Part shown: piece after piece, positions 1 through 7,698 of the stretch
How positions within the stretch are numbered: the first letter of the stretch is position 1
Layout of the letters: every line of letters begins with the position of its first letter
Source of the DNA: DATLYT01 sp035574455
Lineage (GTDB): Bacteria; Bacteroidota; Ignavibacteria; UBA10030
Reading direction: 5' to 3'
DNA length: 15,425 bases
NCBI GenBank assembly: GCA_035574455.1
Contig: DATLYT010000195.1
Location: 1 to 15,425 of the forward strand
Made by a program: the position numbers and the translations under genes
Notes under the pieces: generated by a model
What the model saw: the letters and a program-made list of their open reading frames with translations, nothing else
What the model was told of the DNA's origin: nothing
Database searches by the model: none

Positions 1-312
1 ATGCCGATCTTCCGCATCGATTATAAGTTAACGGATCGGACAGACTTGCGGTTGGGTTTCCAGGGCTTCAAGATTCCGGGCACAGGCAATGCCTTTAACT
101 ATCAAATCAGGAACCTCAAGTCGCCCAACCTTGACGAAGAGCGAACGACGTTTGCTGTTACGTTGAGCAACCGCTCTGCGTACGGCGGCTATAATGTGGT
201 GGTGGATATGGGGTATAAGTTTACCCATCGCGATTTTCCACGCGGACTCGACCCGCTGAAACGCGAGAGGGAAGAATCGCTGATCTTTGTAACCATTTAC
301 GCAGGATTCTAA
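1..312 (+). CDS. C-terminal part of an outer-membrane beta-barrel protein (5' end probably outside the window)
   Basis: The frame is open from base 1 to a TAA at 310-312, giving 103 residues. The first codon happens to be ATG, but there is no signal peptide and the sequence starts in the middle of a strand-like segment, so the gene most likely begins upstream. The chain is a run of amphipathic beta strands (around residues 3-23, 47-75 and 92-103) separated by polar loops, and it ends in Phe after IFVTIYAGF. A terminal aromatic residue is the usual signature of barrels recognised by the BAM machinery. The loops and the NRS-Y-GYN segment loosely recall the C-termini of DUF5916-type (family 9 carbohydrate-binding-like) barrel proteins of Bacteroidota, but too little is present to name the family. 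It is co-directional with the next gene but separated from it by 130 nt, so it may be a separate transcription unit. Confidence 0.62.
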   Translation: MPIFRIDYKLTDRTDLRLGFQGFKIPGTGNAFNYQIRNLKSPNLDEERTTFAVTLSNRSAYGGYNVVVDMGYKFTHRDFPRGLDPLKREREESLIFVTIYAGF

Positions 313-337
313 CGGCTTAGTCGGAGACTATAGCCTC

Positions 338-353
338 ACGCAAAGACGCGAAG
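338..353 (+). repeat. Two tandem 8-mers (ACGCAAAG ACGCGAAG) in the 313-442 intergenic gap
   Basis: Two adjacent 8-base units differ at one position. Short runs of this ACGCAAAGACGC type recur between genes in many environmental bacterial genomes, as I recall; here there are only two units. The rest of the 130-nt gap contains no convincing terminator hairpin and no promoter that I can defend. Confidence 0.4.
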
Positions 354-442
354 AGGCAACAGAGTTGAGCAGCCTTTCGCTTTTCTGCATCTTGGATTCA
401 TGATGGTTTGTTGGCTTTTCGGCCAGACTCATAATCATCCTG

Positions 443-3400
443 ATGGATAGTAAGACGATCATCATTATTGTCCTGAGTGCATCGCTCGTGGCGTACTTTA
501 CGCCGACGCCCAACGAGCTGCAGACGCACTTTAAGAGCGGGCAGGATTTTTTTGCCTCGAAGGATTTCCGCCGCGCGATTGAGCAGTATGAGAAGATCAT
601 CGGGGCGGAAAGCTCGCTCCTTAAGACGGATAGTGTCCAAGTCTCACTCTTCAACAACGAGATGGTGGTGGGCGTCAAAACCGCTGCCCTCTATCAGAAA
701 GCGAACGCGCTCCGCAACCTGGGCAAAAAAGAGGAAAGTCTCGAATACTACAGGATGGTTGAGCGCCGCACCGATTCCCCCAGGCTCTCCTCGCTGGCGC
801 AGTTTCAAATCTATGAGATGCATTACGCGGAGAAGAACTACCCTCAGGCCATCGCCGAAGCTCGTGCACTCATTGTTAAGTATCCGTTGGATGAGAAAGT
901 CCCCAGAGCATGGTACGATATTGCTTGGGCTTTTCGCGAGTTAGGCCAGATCGATAGCTCCAACGCCGCGTTCTTGGTGCTCATTCAACAGTACCCAAAG
1001 CACGACCTCAACCCACGTGCCCGGTACCAGCTTGCGCAAAATTACTTTGACCAAGGATCATGGGATCGCGCGATCGAAACCTTCAATGATTTCATCAAAC
1101 AGTACCGCCCGGAAACATTTGCCACCGCAGAATGGGAAAAGATTGAGCTCAAAGCAGTTCGCGACCGAAGAGTCTTCGAAGCACAGGCGGGAAAAGAGAC
1201 GGACGAGACGACGCTCGAGCTCGTCGCCAAAGCGTTCGTCCGTATCGGCGATGCCTACCAGAAGAAGAACGACTACGATCGTGCCATCGAAAACTACCGG
1301 CGCATCATTACCACCTTTGCGCTTTCGCCAGGCCTCGTTGAAGCCACCTACATCAAGATGGCCGAATACACGGCGCAGGTGAAAGGCCTCGAGGAAGGCA
1401 TCAGGATTTATCGTAGCGCCATTGATGAGAGCTTCCAGAACAAAGCGCTGCAAGCCAAGCTCCAGTACAAAATCGCCCGCACCTACCAGGACGCCAAGCT
1501 GTACGACAAAGCGGCCACAGAGTATCTCTTCTATACGCAGGCCTATGCGCAACAGGCGGATGAGATACGGTTTCCGTTGGAGCAGGCGTATTTTCTTGCC
1601 ATCGCCAGCTTCTTTAACGCTCGAGACAATGTGCAGACTTCGAATTACTGTGACACGCTCTTAGCGCGATTTCCCGAAACGGAGTTAAAGCCCAAAGTGC
1701 TCACCTACAAAGGCCTTGCTGAGCTTGGACGCTCGCGATTTGCTGAGGCACGTCGGAATTTCACTTTCGTTGCGCAACTTTCTCCCGGCTCAAATGAAGC
1801 GGTTGTCGCTGAGGTGCAGATCGGCAGGAGCTATTATGAGGAACGAAAATACGATAGTGCCGCGGTGGCTTTCGAACGCTTATTGCAGAGCGACCACTCC
1901 AAGCTCGATACAAGTGAAGTGCACTACCTCCTCGGCTTAAGTTACTACGGATTGGGGAATTATGAGAAGGCAGTCGAACAGCTGAAAGCCGTCGATCCGT
2001 CGTCGTCTTACTATCCGTTTACCTTTGCACGTGTTACGAGAGCGTACACGGCACAGCAACGATATGACGACGCGCTGACGTATCTCCGGGAAGCATCTGC
2101 TAAGGCAACATCCGACTCGGTCGACTATTCTCCTTTTATCCGTTTAGCACGTGCTGAACTCCACACAGCCCGGCAGGAATACCCACAAGCCATTGCCGAG
2201 TTTGACAGCGTGGTCTCGAACTCCACGCTTACGGAAAACACGCGCATACAGGCAACGTACGGTCGCGGATTGGTACAGTTCGAGCGTGGGAGTTTTGCCG
2301 ATGCTGCAAGGGACCTCCAGGCCTGCCTGAACTCGGGCGTTTTCGTGCAAGTATTTTCTGCCCTTGTACCCTCTGCCAAAGAAAAGCTCGCTTTCAGTTT
2401 TGCAGCTCTGGGTAAAAAACAGGAGGGTGAGAAGCTTCTCGCGGAAATGCTCGCGTCCGCTTCCAACGATGCAGAACGCAATCGCTGGCTTGTGATCCTT
2501 ACCGAGTTCTACTATCGCGCGGGCGAGTATGCGAAAGGAATTGAGACCGGGCAGCGCGTACTGGCGCTGGGCGTTGCGGATGAGCAATCGTTGATTCGGA
2601 CGTACGTCGCGATGAGCAATTGCTACGGCAGCCTTCAACAGCACGAGAAAGCCATTACGACGCTCAAGGAGGCAGGAGAGAAATTTCCGACGAACGCGTA
2701 CATCGAAGAAGTCTTTTTTCAACTCGGGATGATTTACTACAACGGGGGTGATTACACGAGCGCGGCAAAAGCATTTGCGACACATCTGGAACGATTTCCC
2801 GCAAGTCGGTTCCGGGAGGACGCCACGTTCTACCTCGCGCTCTCCGAGTATCAGATCGGTAAGGCAGATGAAGCCATCTCGGGTTTGCGAGAGTTCATAA
2901 AGGCGTTTCCGCAATCCCGGCGCGCGGTAGAAGCGCAGTACCAGATTGGCGAAGCGTTGTTTAACACCGGTCGGTTTGAGGAAGCGGCAAGGGAATACCA
3001 GGCGGTAGCACGACGGTTCCCTCAACATGAGCTTGCGGCGACGGCGCTCCTCAATGAAGGCTGGTGCTATTTTCAGTTACAGAAGTTCGAGAACATGGTC
3101 ACGACTTTCCGCGGGCTGGTGCAGCGCTATCCCCACACCAAAGCGGCTGCGGATGCACAGTTTACGATAGGAGACTATTACTACAACCAGAAGCAGTACA
3201 ACAATGCCCTCGCGGCGTACCAGGAATTTATTGACAGGTTTCCAACCAATACCCGTGTAGATGAAGCAAAACAGTTGATTCAGGAATTGGGCGAGGTGGA
3301 AGCGTATCGTGAGTACGAGGCCGCGCTCGCCTACTTTGAGGCCAAGAATTGGAGACTTGCCATCGCTGAGTTGACAAAGGTGATGGAGAAATATCCGAAC

Positions 3401-3580
3401 ACAAGCATCGTATACGGCTGCAAGACAAACATCGCTTCGGCGTATGAGCAGTTAGGCGAACGGAAGAAAGCGTTAGAGCTGTTTGAAGAAATTATTCGCG
3501 ACTGGAAAGAGATCGAAGCGGCAAAACCGGCAGTGTTCTTTGCCGAAATGCATAAGCGATGGATTGAAGCGGGCAAATGA
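443..3580 (+). CDS. Large signal-anchored tetratricopeptide (TPR) repeat protein, 1045 aa
   Basis: Residues 5-19 form a short hydrophobic stretch (IIIIVLSASLVAYF) followed by TPTP, which fits a signal peptide or membrane anchor that places the protein in the periplasm. From about residue 28 to the C-terminus the chain is a near-continuous array of TPR helix pairs, roughly twenty. Each shows the family pattern: a first helix with Y/F-x-x-A/G-x-x-Y, then G-x-Y/F-x-x-A at the turn, then a second helix ending in F/Y-P. Clear examples are DYTSAAKAFATHLERFP and QYNNALAAYQEFIDRFP. Spacing and the F-P ends resemble BamD/CpoB-type envelope TPRs, which scaffold protein complexes; no enzymatic domain is visible. 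An in-frame TGA at 401 limits upstream extension. The ATG at 443 lacks a good Shine-Dalgarno sequence. The stop overlaps the next gene's start as ATGA, so the two are probably translationally coupled and may act together. The partner is unknown. Confidence 0.93.
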   Translation: MDSKTIIIIVLSASLVAYFTPTPNELQTHFKSGQDFFASKDFRRAIEQYEKIIGAESSLLKTDSVQVSLFNNEMVVGVKTAALYQKANALRNLGKKEESLEYYRMVERRTDSPRLSSLAQFQIYEMHYAEKNYPQAIAEARALIVKYPLDEKVPRAWYDIAWAFRELGQIDSSNAAFLVLIQQYPKHDLNPRARYQLAQNYFDQGSWDRAIETFNDFIKQYRPETFATAEWEKIELKAVRDRRVFEAQAGKETDETTLELVAKAFVRIGDAYQKKNDYDRAIENYRRIITTFALSPGLVEATYIKMAEYTAQVKGLEEGIRIYRSAIDESFQNKALQAKLQYKIARTYQDAKLYDKAATEYLFYTQAYAQQADEIRFPLEQAYFLAIASFFNARDNVQTSNYCDTLLARFPETELKPKVLTYKGLAELGRSRFAEARRNFTFVAQLSPGSNEAVVAEVQIGRSYYEERKYDSAAVAFERLLQSDHSKLDTSEVHYLLGLSYYGLGNYEKAVEQLKAVDPSSSYYPFTFARVTRAYTAQQRYDDALTYLREASAKATSDSVDYSPFIRLARAELHTARQEYPQAIAEFDSVVSNSTLTENTRIQATYGRGLVQFERGSFADAARDLQACLNSGVFVQVFSALVPSAKEKLAFSFAALGKKQEGEKLLAEMLASASNDAERNRWLVILTEFYYRAGEYAKGIETGQRVLALGVADEQSLIRTYVAMSNCYGSLQQHEKAITTLKEAGEKFPTNAYIEEVFFQLGMIYYNGGDYTSAAKAFATHLERFPASRFREDATFYLALSEYQIGKADEAISGLREFIKAFPQSRRAVEAQYQIGEALFNTGRFEEAAREYQAVARRFPQHELAATALLNEGWCYFQLQKFENMVTTFRGLVQRYPHTKAAADAQFTIGDYYYNQKQYNNALAAYQEFIDRFPTNTRVDEAKQLIQELGEVEAYREYEAALAYFEAKNWRLAIAELTKVMEKYPNTSIVYGCKTNIASAYEQLGERKKALELFEEIIRDWKEIEAAKPAVFFAEMHKRWIEAGK

Positions 3581-4986
3581 TGCTGAAGCAGAAACAACAT
3601 TCGACGGTCGGTTTGGGCGGATGGAAGAAAACCTATCAGCGGTACTTCGCCATCGCATTTCTGATCGCGGCAGGAGTTCATCTGCTGACAACCTATGTGT
3701 ATCACACGGCGACAGAGGAGCCGACACGCGAAGTCACGGTCGCTGTGGAGCGCGAAGAGTACGACCTCGTCCAGCCTCCTATAAAGTTTGAGCTTCGGGC
3801 ACCGCGACTGGCGAAGGCATTTTCGGTCACCAAAACGCCCTCGTACGTTACATCGTTTACGCCACGAGAGATCAAATTCGAGCCAACGCAGATCACACGT
3901 GTTGAGCAGATGACGCCCGCGGTTGCCTCAGCACGGCCAGGCAGTGGAAGGGCAAGCCAGTACGAAGGCAGTATCTTTTACGGCGCGCTGACGGGTGGGT
4001 CGAGCGCGGAGGCAAGTTGGGGTATTCCAGGCGGTGCGGTGGCATTCGGGAGAAGTCTTGGTGTTGGCGGCAGATTGGGATGGGGAGAAGGGCAAACGGC
4101 CGGAGTCGATTTCACGCCCGACCTTAACGAAGACGTCGGCACCGTGCGCACAGGCGGGATGGGTCTTGCGACGATGCGGGATGAGTTGGTCGATTACACG
4201 AATTTTGCCGACCGCTTCGAAGGATGGGTGGAACAGGACCCACGGAATAAGAAGAAGGTAAGCGGCATCCTGAATTTTTATCAGCTACGCTGGCGCGCGA
4301 CGAAATCTGAGCCGAACGGCGAAGAAGGCTGGAACGTCTTCCCCCAAGCACTCCCCGCACTTGTGGAGTACGCTCGGGAAAGTACGGATGTACGGATCAA
4401 CCTGGCAGGGAACGTACGCCTCGACGACCGGCAGCTTTGGACGATTCCCATTCTGTTCATGATGGGTTTCTCGACTGCCGTGCAATACACAGACGTCGAA
4501 GCAAAGAACTTAGGAAAATGGCTGCGACAGGGTGGCTTTCTGTTCATCGACGACGGCTATGCGGCGCAGTACGGCGCCTTCAACAAGAGCGTGCGGCAGT
4601 TGCTGAAAGATGCGCTCGGTTATGATGCGGAGTTTGAGCGCATCCCGAAGAACCATTGGCTCTATCATTGTTGGGAAGATTTTGAGGGCCCGCCATCCGG
4701 GCTGGATGATGCGAATTTACCCGTGACACCTTCGCGCATTCCTGAGCGCTATCCATATTTGGAGGGTATTTTCTTGCGCGGGCGTCTTGCCGTCCTCATC
4801 TCCAACAAGGGGTACAGTCACGCCTGGGGCCAGTGGCGGTACGTGCCACCGGCGCAAGGCGGCCCATTGGACAACACGCGGCAACTGCACTTCGGTATCA
4901 ATGTTGTCATCTATGCAAGTACTGTTAAAGGTGGTATCATCGATCAGAACAAAGCCCGTGTGGCGAGCGAGAACCAGCGTCGATAA
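3577..4986 (+). CDS. TonB-like membrane-anchored protein with a C-terminal DUF4159 domain, 469 aa
   Basis: The N-terminus has a cytoplasmic stretch of about 22 residues, one transmembrane helix (around 23-42, FAIAFLIAAGVHLLTTYVY), then an extended Pro/charged periplasmic linker containing VQPPIKFELRAP. This is the layout of TonB-family energy transducers. A Gly/Ser-rich, low-complexity region follows (about 118-195). Instead of a TonB C-terminal domain, residues ~270-460 form a DUF4159 domain: RINLAGNV near 273, the block GGFLFIDDGY with Asp325-Asp326, YLEGIF, and the block SNKGYSHAWGQW starting at 409. DUF4159 proteins are of unknown function; the fold has been compared with ThuA/GATase-like domains. 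Start: ATGATG offers 3577 (4-base overlap with the TPR gene) or 3580 (1-base overlap); either implies coupled translation. The next gene, four bases downstream, carries a second DUF4159 domain. Confidence 0.85.
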   Translation: MMLKQKQHSTVGLGGWKKTYQRYFAIAFLIAAGVHLLTTYVYHTATEEPTREVTVAVEREEYDLVQPPIKFELRAPRLAKAFSVTKTPSYVTSFTPREIKFEPTQITRVEQMTPAVASARPGSGRASQYEGSIFYGALTGGSSAEASWGIPGGAVAFGRSLGVGGRLGWGEGQTAGVDFTPDLNEDVGTVRTGGMGLATMRDELVDYTNFADRFEGWVEQDPRNKKKVSGILNFYQLRWRATKSEPNGEEGWNVFPQALPALVEYARESTDVRINLAGNVRLDDRQLWTIPILFMMGFSTAVQYTDVEAKNLGKWLRQGGFLFIDDGYAAQYGAFNKSVRQLLKDALGYDAEFERIPKNHWLYHCWEDFEGPPSGLDDANLPVTPSRIPERYPYLEGIFLRGRLAVLISNKGYSHAWGQWRYVPPAQGGPLDNTRQLHFGINVVIYASTVKGGIIDQNKARVASENQRR

Positions 4987-4990
4987 TCCT

Positions 4991-6493
4991 ATGCTACGAG
5001 TTTCGTTGATTCGAACGCTTGCCTCCTGGACAGGCAGGCTCGCGTTCGTCATCCTACTTTACCTTGTGAATGGCTGCGACCCGGCGTATCGCTACGTGTT
5101 CTATCCTCCGGAGCGAATTGAGTACACGCTGGTACCTGACGCGGAGTTGTTTCAGCTTACCAATGACACGAGTTATTCGATCAGCCGGGATAGCCTTTCG
5201 ATCATCTACGACCGGAAGTCGTTCAAGATTGAGGTGAAATATCTTTCTGACTATCAACTGAATACGTTTGATTTTCCGGACGACTCGAAGGATGGTCTCT
5301 TTTCCGCGAATCCGTTTACCTACGGCAACTGGGTCGACCCGGACCTTGGCTACACGCCGAACCGGTTCACGGTCTTTAAGATTAGCATCTTTAACTACAC
5401 AATGTCGAAGATTAATTTTGACCCTGAGCGCTCATTCCTTGTGACCGACCGTGGCGATCTCTTTGCAGGTTACGGCAGAGAGGAGAAGTCGAGCAGGAAC
5501 CAGAGTCTCGAAGCCTACTTCCGAAAGCGCAAGGGTAGTAGCGGTGTGGACGATGAAGTGTTCGAACGAAGGATGGGCATCATCCGAACAACGGTACTGT
5601 ACCTGGGGAGACCGATTTATCAAGGCGACAGCCGTGAAGGGCTGGTGGTGTACGACCCCCTCCATGAGTCAGTCCAGAAGGTCAAGCTCGTTCTTGACGA
5701 TTTCATCGTCGGCTATGATGAAAACAATGAGCCGAGTGAGTTTCTCGACCTCCAGTTTTTCTTCCGGCGAAAGCCGCTCGTGCGCGAAGAATTAGGGCCG
5801 GCCGCAACGCCCTCCGATACCGGTGCTGTCGCTGGAACCGGAGCGTTTCCGTCACGGATCGAGTTGCATCGCATCCGGTATCGTGTGGAAGGGGAGGAGG
5901 AAGGCGTTCAGCGGGAAGATTGGAATGCCAAACCCCGCGCGCTGAATACCCTGGCGCGGTTCATAGCCGATAGTTTGAAAATCGAAGCCGCGATCAAGAT
6001 CACGCCGGCTGATTCACCCGACCTTTTGAGTGCACAGGTCGCATTTCTGTTTGGCGGACCGGGGAAACCGATCCTGACGGACGTCGAAGTTACTACGCTG
6101 GCCAATATGATTCGCCGCGGTGGATTTCTCGTGCTTGACAACGCCGCCTTTCCATCGACGTACAACTTCTTCAGTTCGATGGAGCAGTTATTAGAAAGCA
6201 TTGCGTCGAAGTTAGACCGGGAGGCACGCGTCATCACGGTACCGAGCGATCACGACGTGTATCGCGCGTGGCATCGAATCACGACACTGCCACAGGGGAT
6301 GGACGATCTGGAGAATCTTCCTGAGAAACGCACCTATCTGCAGGGATTGTTCTGGCGGAATCGACTCGTGGCCGTGCTTTCGTCCAAAGGGTATTCAATG
6401 ATGTGGGATACTGGCGACTCACGCTACACCGATCAACTCATCTTAGGAACCAACATGGTCGCGTACGCGCTGCGGACATCCCGAACGCGCTGA
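4991..6493 (+). CDS. DUF4159-domain lipoprotein, 500 aa
   Basis: The open frame extends back to 4787, but that part lies inside the preceding gene. The ATG at 4991, four bases after the preceding stop, gives a positively charged N-terminus, a hydrophobic core (17-26) and a lipobox LVNGC with Cys29, so this is a predicted lipoprotein. Residues ~50-300 are beta-rich and I do not recognise them; the segment with FKISIFNYTMSKINFDPE looks like an Ig-type extracellular domain. From about residue 335 comes a second, divergent DUF4159 domain: GGFLVLDNAAF with Asp383 followed by Asn384, YLQGLFWRNRL, and SSKGYSMMWD starting at 464. These blocks align with those of the upstream protein, so the two are paralogous at this domain, but this copy has D-N where the first has D-D. 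Asp directly after Cys29 is an inner-membrane retention signal in E. coli; whether that rule holds here is unknown. Confidence 0.82.
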   Translation: MLRVSLIRTLASWTGRLAFVILLYLVNGCDPAYRYVFYPPERIEYTLVPDAELFQLTNDTSYSISRDSLSIIYDRKSFKIEVKYLSDYQLNTFDFPDDSKDGLFSANPFTYGNWVDPDLGYTPNRFTVFKISIFNYTMSKINFDPERSFLVTDRGDLFAGYGREEKSSRNQSLEAYFRKRKGSSGVDDEVFERRMGIIRTTVLYLGRPIYQGDSREGLVVYDPLHESVQKVKLVLDDFIVGYDENNEPSEFLDLQFFFRRKPLVREELGPAATPSDTGAVAGTGAFPSRIELHRIRYRVEGEEEGVQREDWNAKPRALNTLARFIADSLKIEAAIKITPADSPDLLSAQVAFLFGGPGKPILTDVEVTTLANMIRRGGFLVLDNAAFPSTYNFFSSMEQLLESIASKLDREARVITVPSDHDVYRAWHRITTLPQGMDDLENLPEKRTYLQGLFWRNRLVAVLSSKGYSMMWDTGDSRYTDQLILGTNMVAYALRTSRTR

Positions 6494-6499
6494 CGTGTC

Positions 6500-6505
6500 G
6501 GAAAG
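6500..6505 (+). promoter_or_regulatory. Ribosome binding site GGAAAG that fixes the start at 6513
   Basis: GGAAAG lies 7 nt before the ATG at 6513. A GTG at 6495 in the same frame would put this site inside the gene and would add six polar residues ahead of the signal peptide, so 6513 is preferred. Confidence 0.55.
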
Positions 6506-6512
6506 AACTTTT

Positions 6513-7181
6513 ATGAAACCAGCATTTCTGTTCCATACATTGTTTTTCTGTTTCCTGGCTTTTCCAATACTCGCCCGGACGCAAGAGACGTGGACAAAAG
6601 CCCCCGATATCAATCCGCCGAATCTGCCGCAGGTCGAGAAGGCAGAACTTAATGTAGGAAGAAAGAATATGGAGGGAGCCTTTTCGTCCGCGTCTCAAGA
6701 GCCATCGCAACAGGAGGAGTGGACAAAGCGGAAGATCACGGCGGTGATTCTTTCCGCACTCATTCCCGGTTCGGGTCAGACTTATTTGGGGCATACCGAG
6801 AAAGGTGCAGCGCTGACCATCGGTACGTTCGGTAGTGCGCTGATTGCGGGACTGTCAGAAAACAATGTCGTCGGGCGCAACGAACGGTTGGATGAGCTGA
6901 AGGCCCAGTACCTCATCGCTCCGAACTACGTCACGGCAGACCAGGTCTGGAACCAGATGGTGGAGACGAAGTCGATCCTGGACCGTGAAGCGCGACGACG
7001 CGACCTCTTTCTGAAGATCGCCATCGGTCTGTGGGTTGCTAACATGGTTGATATTATCCTCTTTACTGATGACCGTGGGGAGAAGCCGTTTGGGGCTCGT
7101 GCAACGGAGCCGCGGGCGACGGTAGCTCTTGTTCCTGACCTGCGCGAGGGCATACAAGCCGTGCTGACCGTGCGATTTTGA
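6513..7181 (+). CDS. DUF5683-like exported membrane protein, 222 aa
   Basis: The first 24 residues (MKPAFLFHTLFFCFLAFPIL, then ARTQ) are a signal peptide or anchor. A polar linker of about 45 residues follows, then the hallmark hydrophobic block AVILSALIPGSGQTYLG at residues 77-93, with Pro85-Gly86 and Gly88-Gln89. This P-G-x-G-Q-x-Y motif is typical of the DUF5683 family, common in Bacteroidota and relatives and of unknown function. A second hydrophobic segment (FLKIAIGLWVANMVDIILF) lies near 168-186. Between them, residues ~115-165 are charged and helical. The last residues (AVLTVRF) look like a beta strand. The gene begins 19 nt after the DUF4159 lipoprotein stop and is followed 34 nt later by a small lipoprotein gene, so it is probably co-transcribed with both. 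Confidence is high that it is a real gene and moderate for the family. Confidence 0.8.
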   Translation: MKPAFLFHTLFFCFLAFPILARTQETWTKAPDINPPNLPQVEKAELNVGRKNMEGAFSSASQEPSQQEEWTKRKITAVILSALIPGSGQTYLGHTEKGAALTIGTFGSALIAGLSENNVVGRNERLDELKAQYLIAPNYVTADQVWNQMVETKSILDREARRRDLFLKIAIGLWVANMVDIILFTDDRGEKPFGARATEPRATVALVPDLREGIQAVLTVRF

Positions 7182-7215
7182 TTCGTAAGGATCGTTTTCA
7201 TTAGCGAGAATCGTC

Positions 7216-7659
7216 ATGACGAAACGCGTATTTTTTGCTTGCCTCGTTTTCAATTTCGTGTATCTTGTTCTGCAGGGCTGTACGGAGCCGCAGGACCTCA
7301 TCACGCCAGAACACTTCACCCGCGTTCCCCGGGTTCTGAATCTTCAAGGGGTCTCCAGCTTCACGCCGTCGGGGAAGCGGGTCGTTGTCCTGACGTGGCA
7401 TTACGATACGACGAATACAAACATCCGTTCTTGGGACGTGACGCGCAGTATCAACGACACCGCCACGGCAGCCTACGTACCCTTAGAAATTGTCCGAAAG
7501 CCCGTCGCCGGGTATCCGTCGTATATGGATTCATCCGGATCACTCCAGACCTTTGTCAACGACAGCCTTGACGTCTACTACAAGATTATTCCAAACGGTA
7601 TTCTCAACAACTTCGTCGGACAGCCGTCCGACGTGTTGCACATCATTCTTCGAAAGTAA
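7216..7659 (+). CDS. Small lipoprotein with a fibronectin type III-like domain, 147 aa
   Basis: The N-terminus shows Lys3-Arg4, a hydrophobic core and the lipobox LQGC with Cys22, so a secreted, lipid-anchored protein is expected. Residues ~38-145 have an FN3-like pattern: VVLTWHYDTT in strand B, a W-D-V-T-R-S segment, and VYYKIIPNG near the C-terminus where FN3 domains usually carry Y-x-Y-x-V. This is a pattern reading, not a profile match, so the domain call is tentative. I recognise no enzymatic motif. Upstream, GCGAGA is only a weak ribosome site. The gene sits in the same series as its neighbours, 39 nt before the giant surface-protein gene. A small lipoprotein beside a T9SS substrate could be an envelope partner of it; that is inference from position only. 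Confidence 0.75.
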   Translation: MTKRVFFACLVFNFVYLVLQGCTEPQDLITPEHFTRVPRVLNLQGVSSFTPSGKRVVVLTWHYDTTNTNIRSWDVTRSINDTATAAYVPLEIVRKPVAGYPSYMDSSGSLQTFVNDSLDVYYKIIPNGILNNFVGQPSDVLHIILRK

Positions 7660-7685
7660 TCACTCCCTCGTGTTCATTTTCTCAT

Positions 7686-7692
7686 AGGAGGT
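7686..7692 (+). promoter_or_regulatory. Strong Shine-Dalgarno AGGAGGT for the giant surface protein
   Basis: AGGAGGT lies 6 nt before the ATG at 7699. It is the best ribosome binding site in the window, suggesting that this gene is translated efficiently and independently of the upstream stop. Confidence 0.8.
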
Positions 7693-7698
7693 CCCGCC

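Noticed and set aside
2144..3028. A 294-codon open frame on the minus strand
   Set aside because: It is antisense to the TPR array, whose repeats are unmistakable; composition is Arg/Cys-rich with no recognisable fold.
4787..4990. 5' extension of the DUF4159 lipoprotein
   Set aside because: It overlaps the end of the preceding conserved DUF4159 domain, has low-complexity Arg/Ser/Thr content, and would bury the lipoprotein signal peptide.
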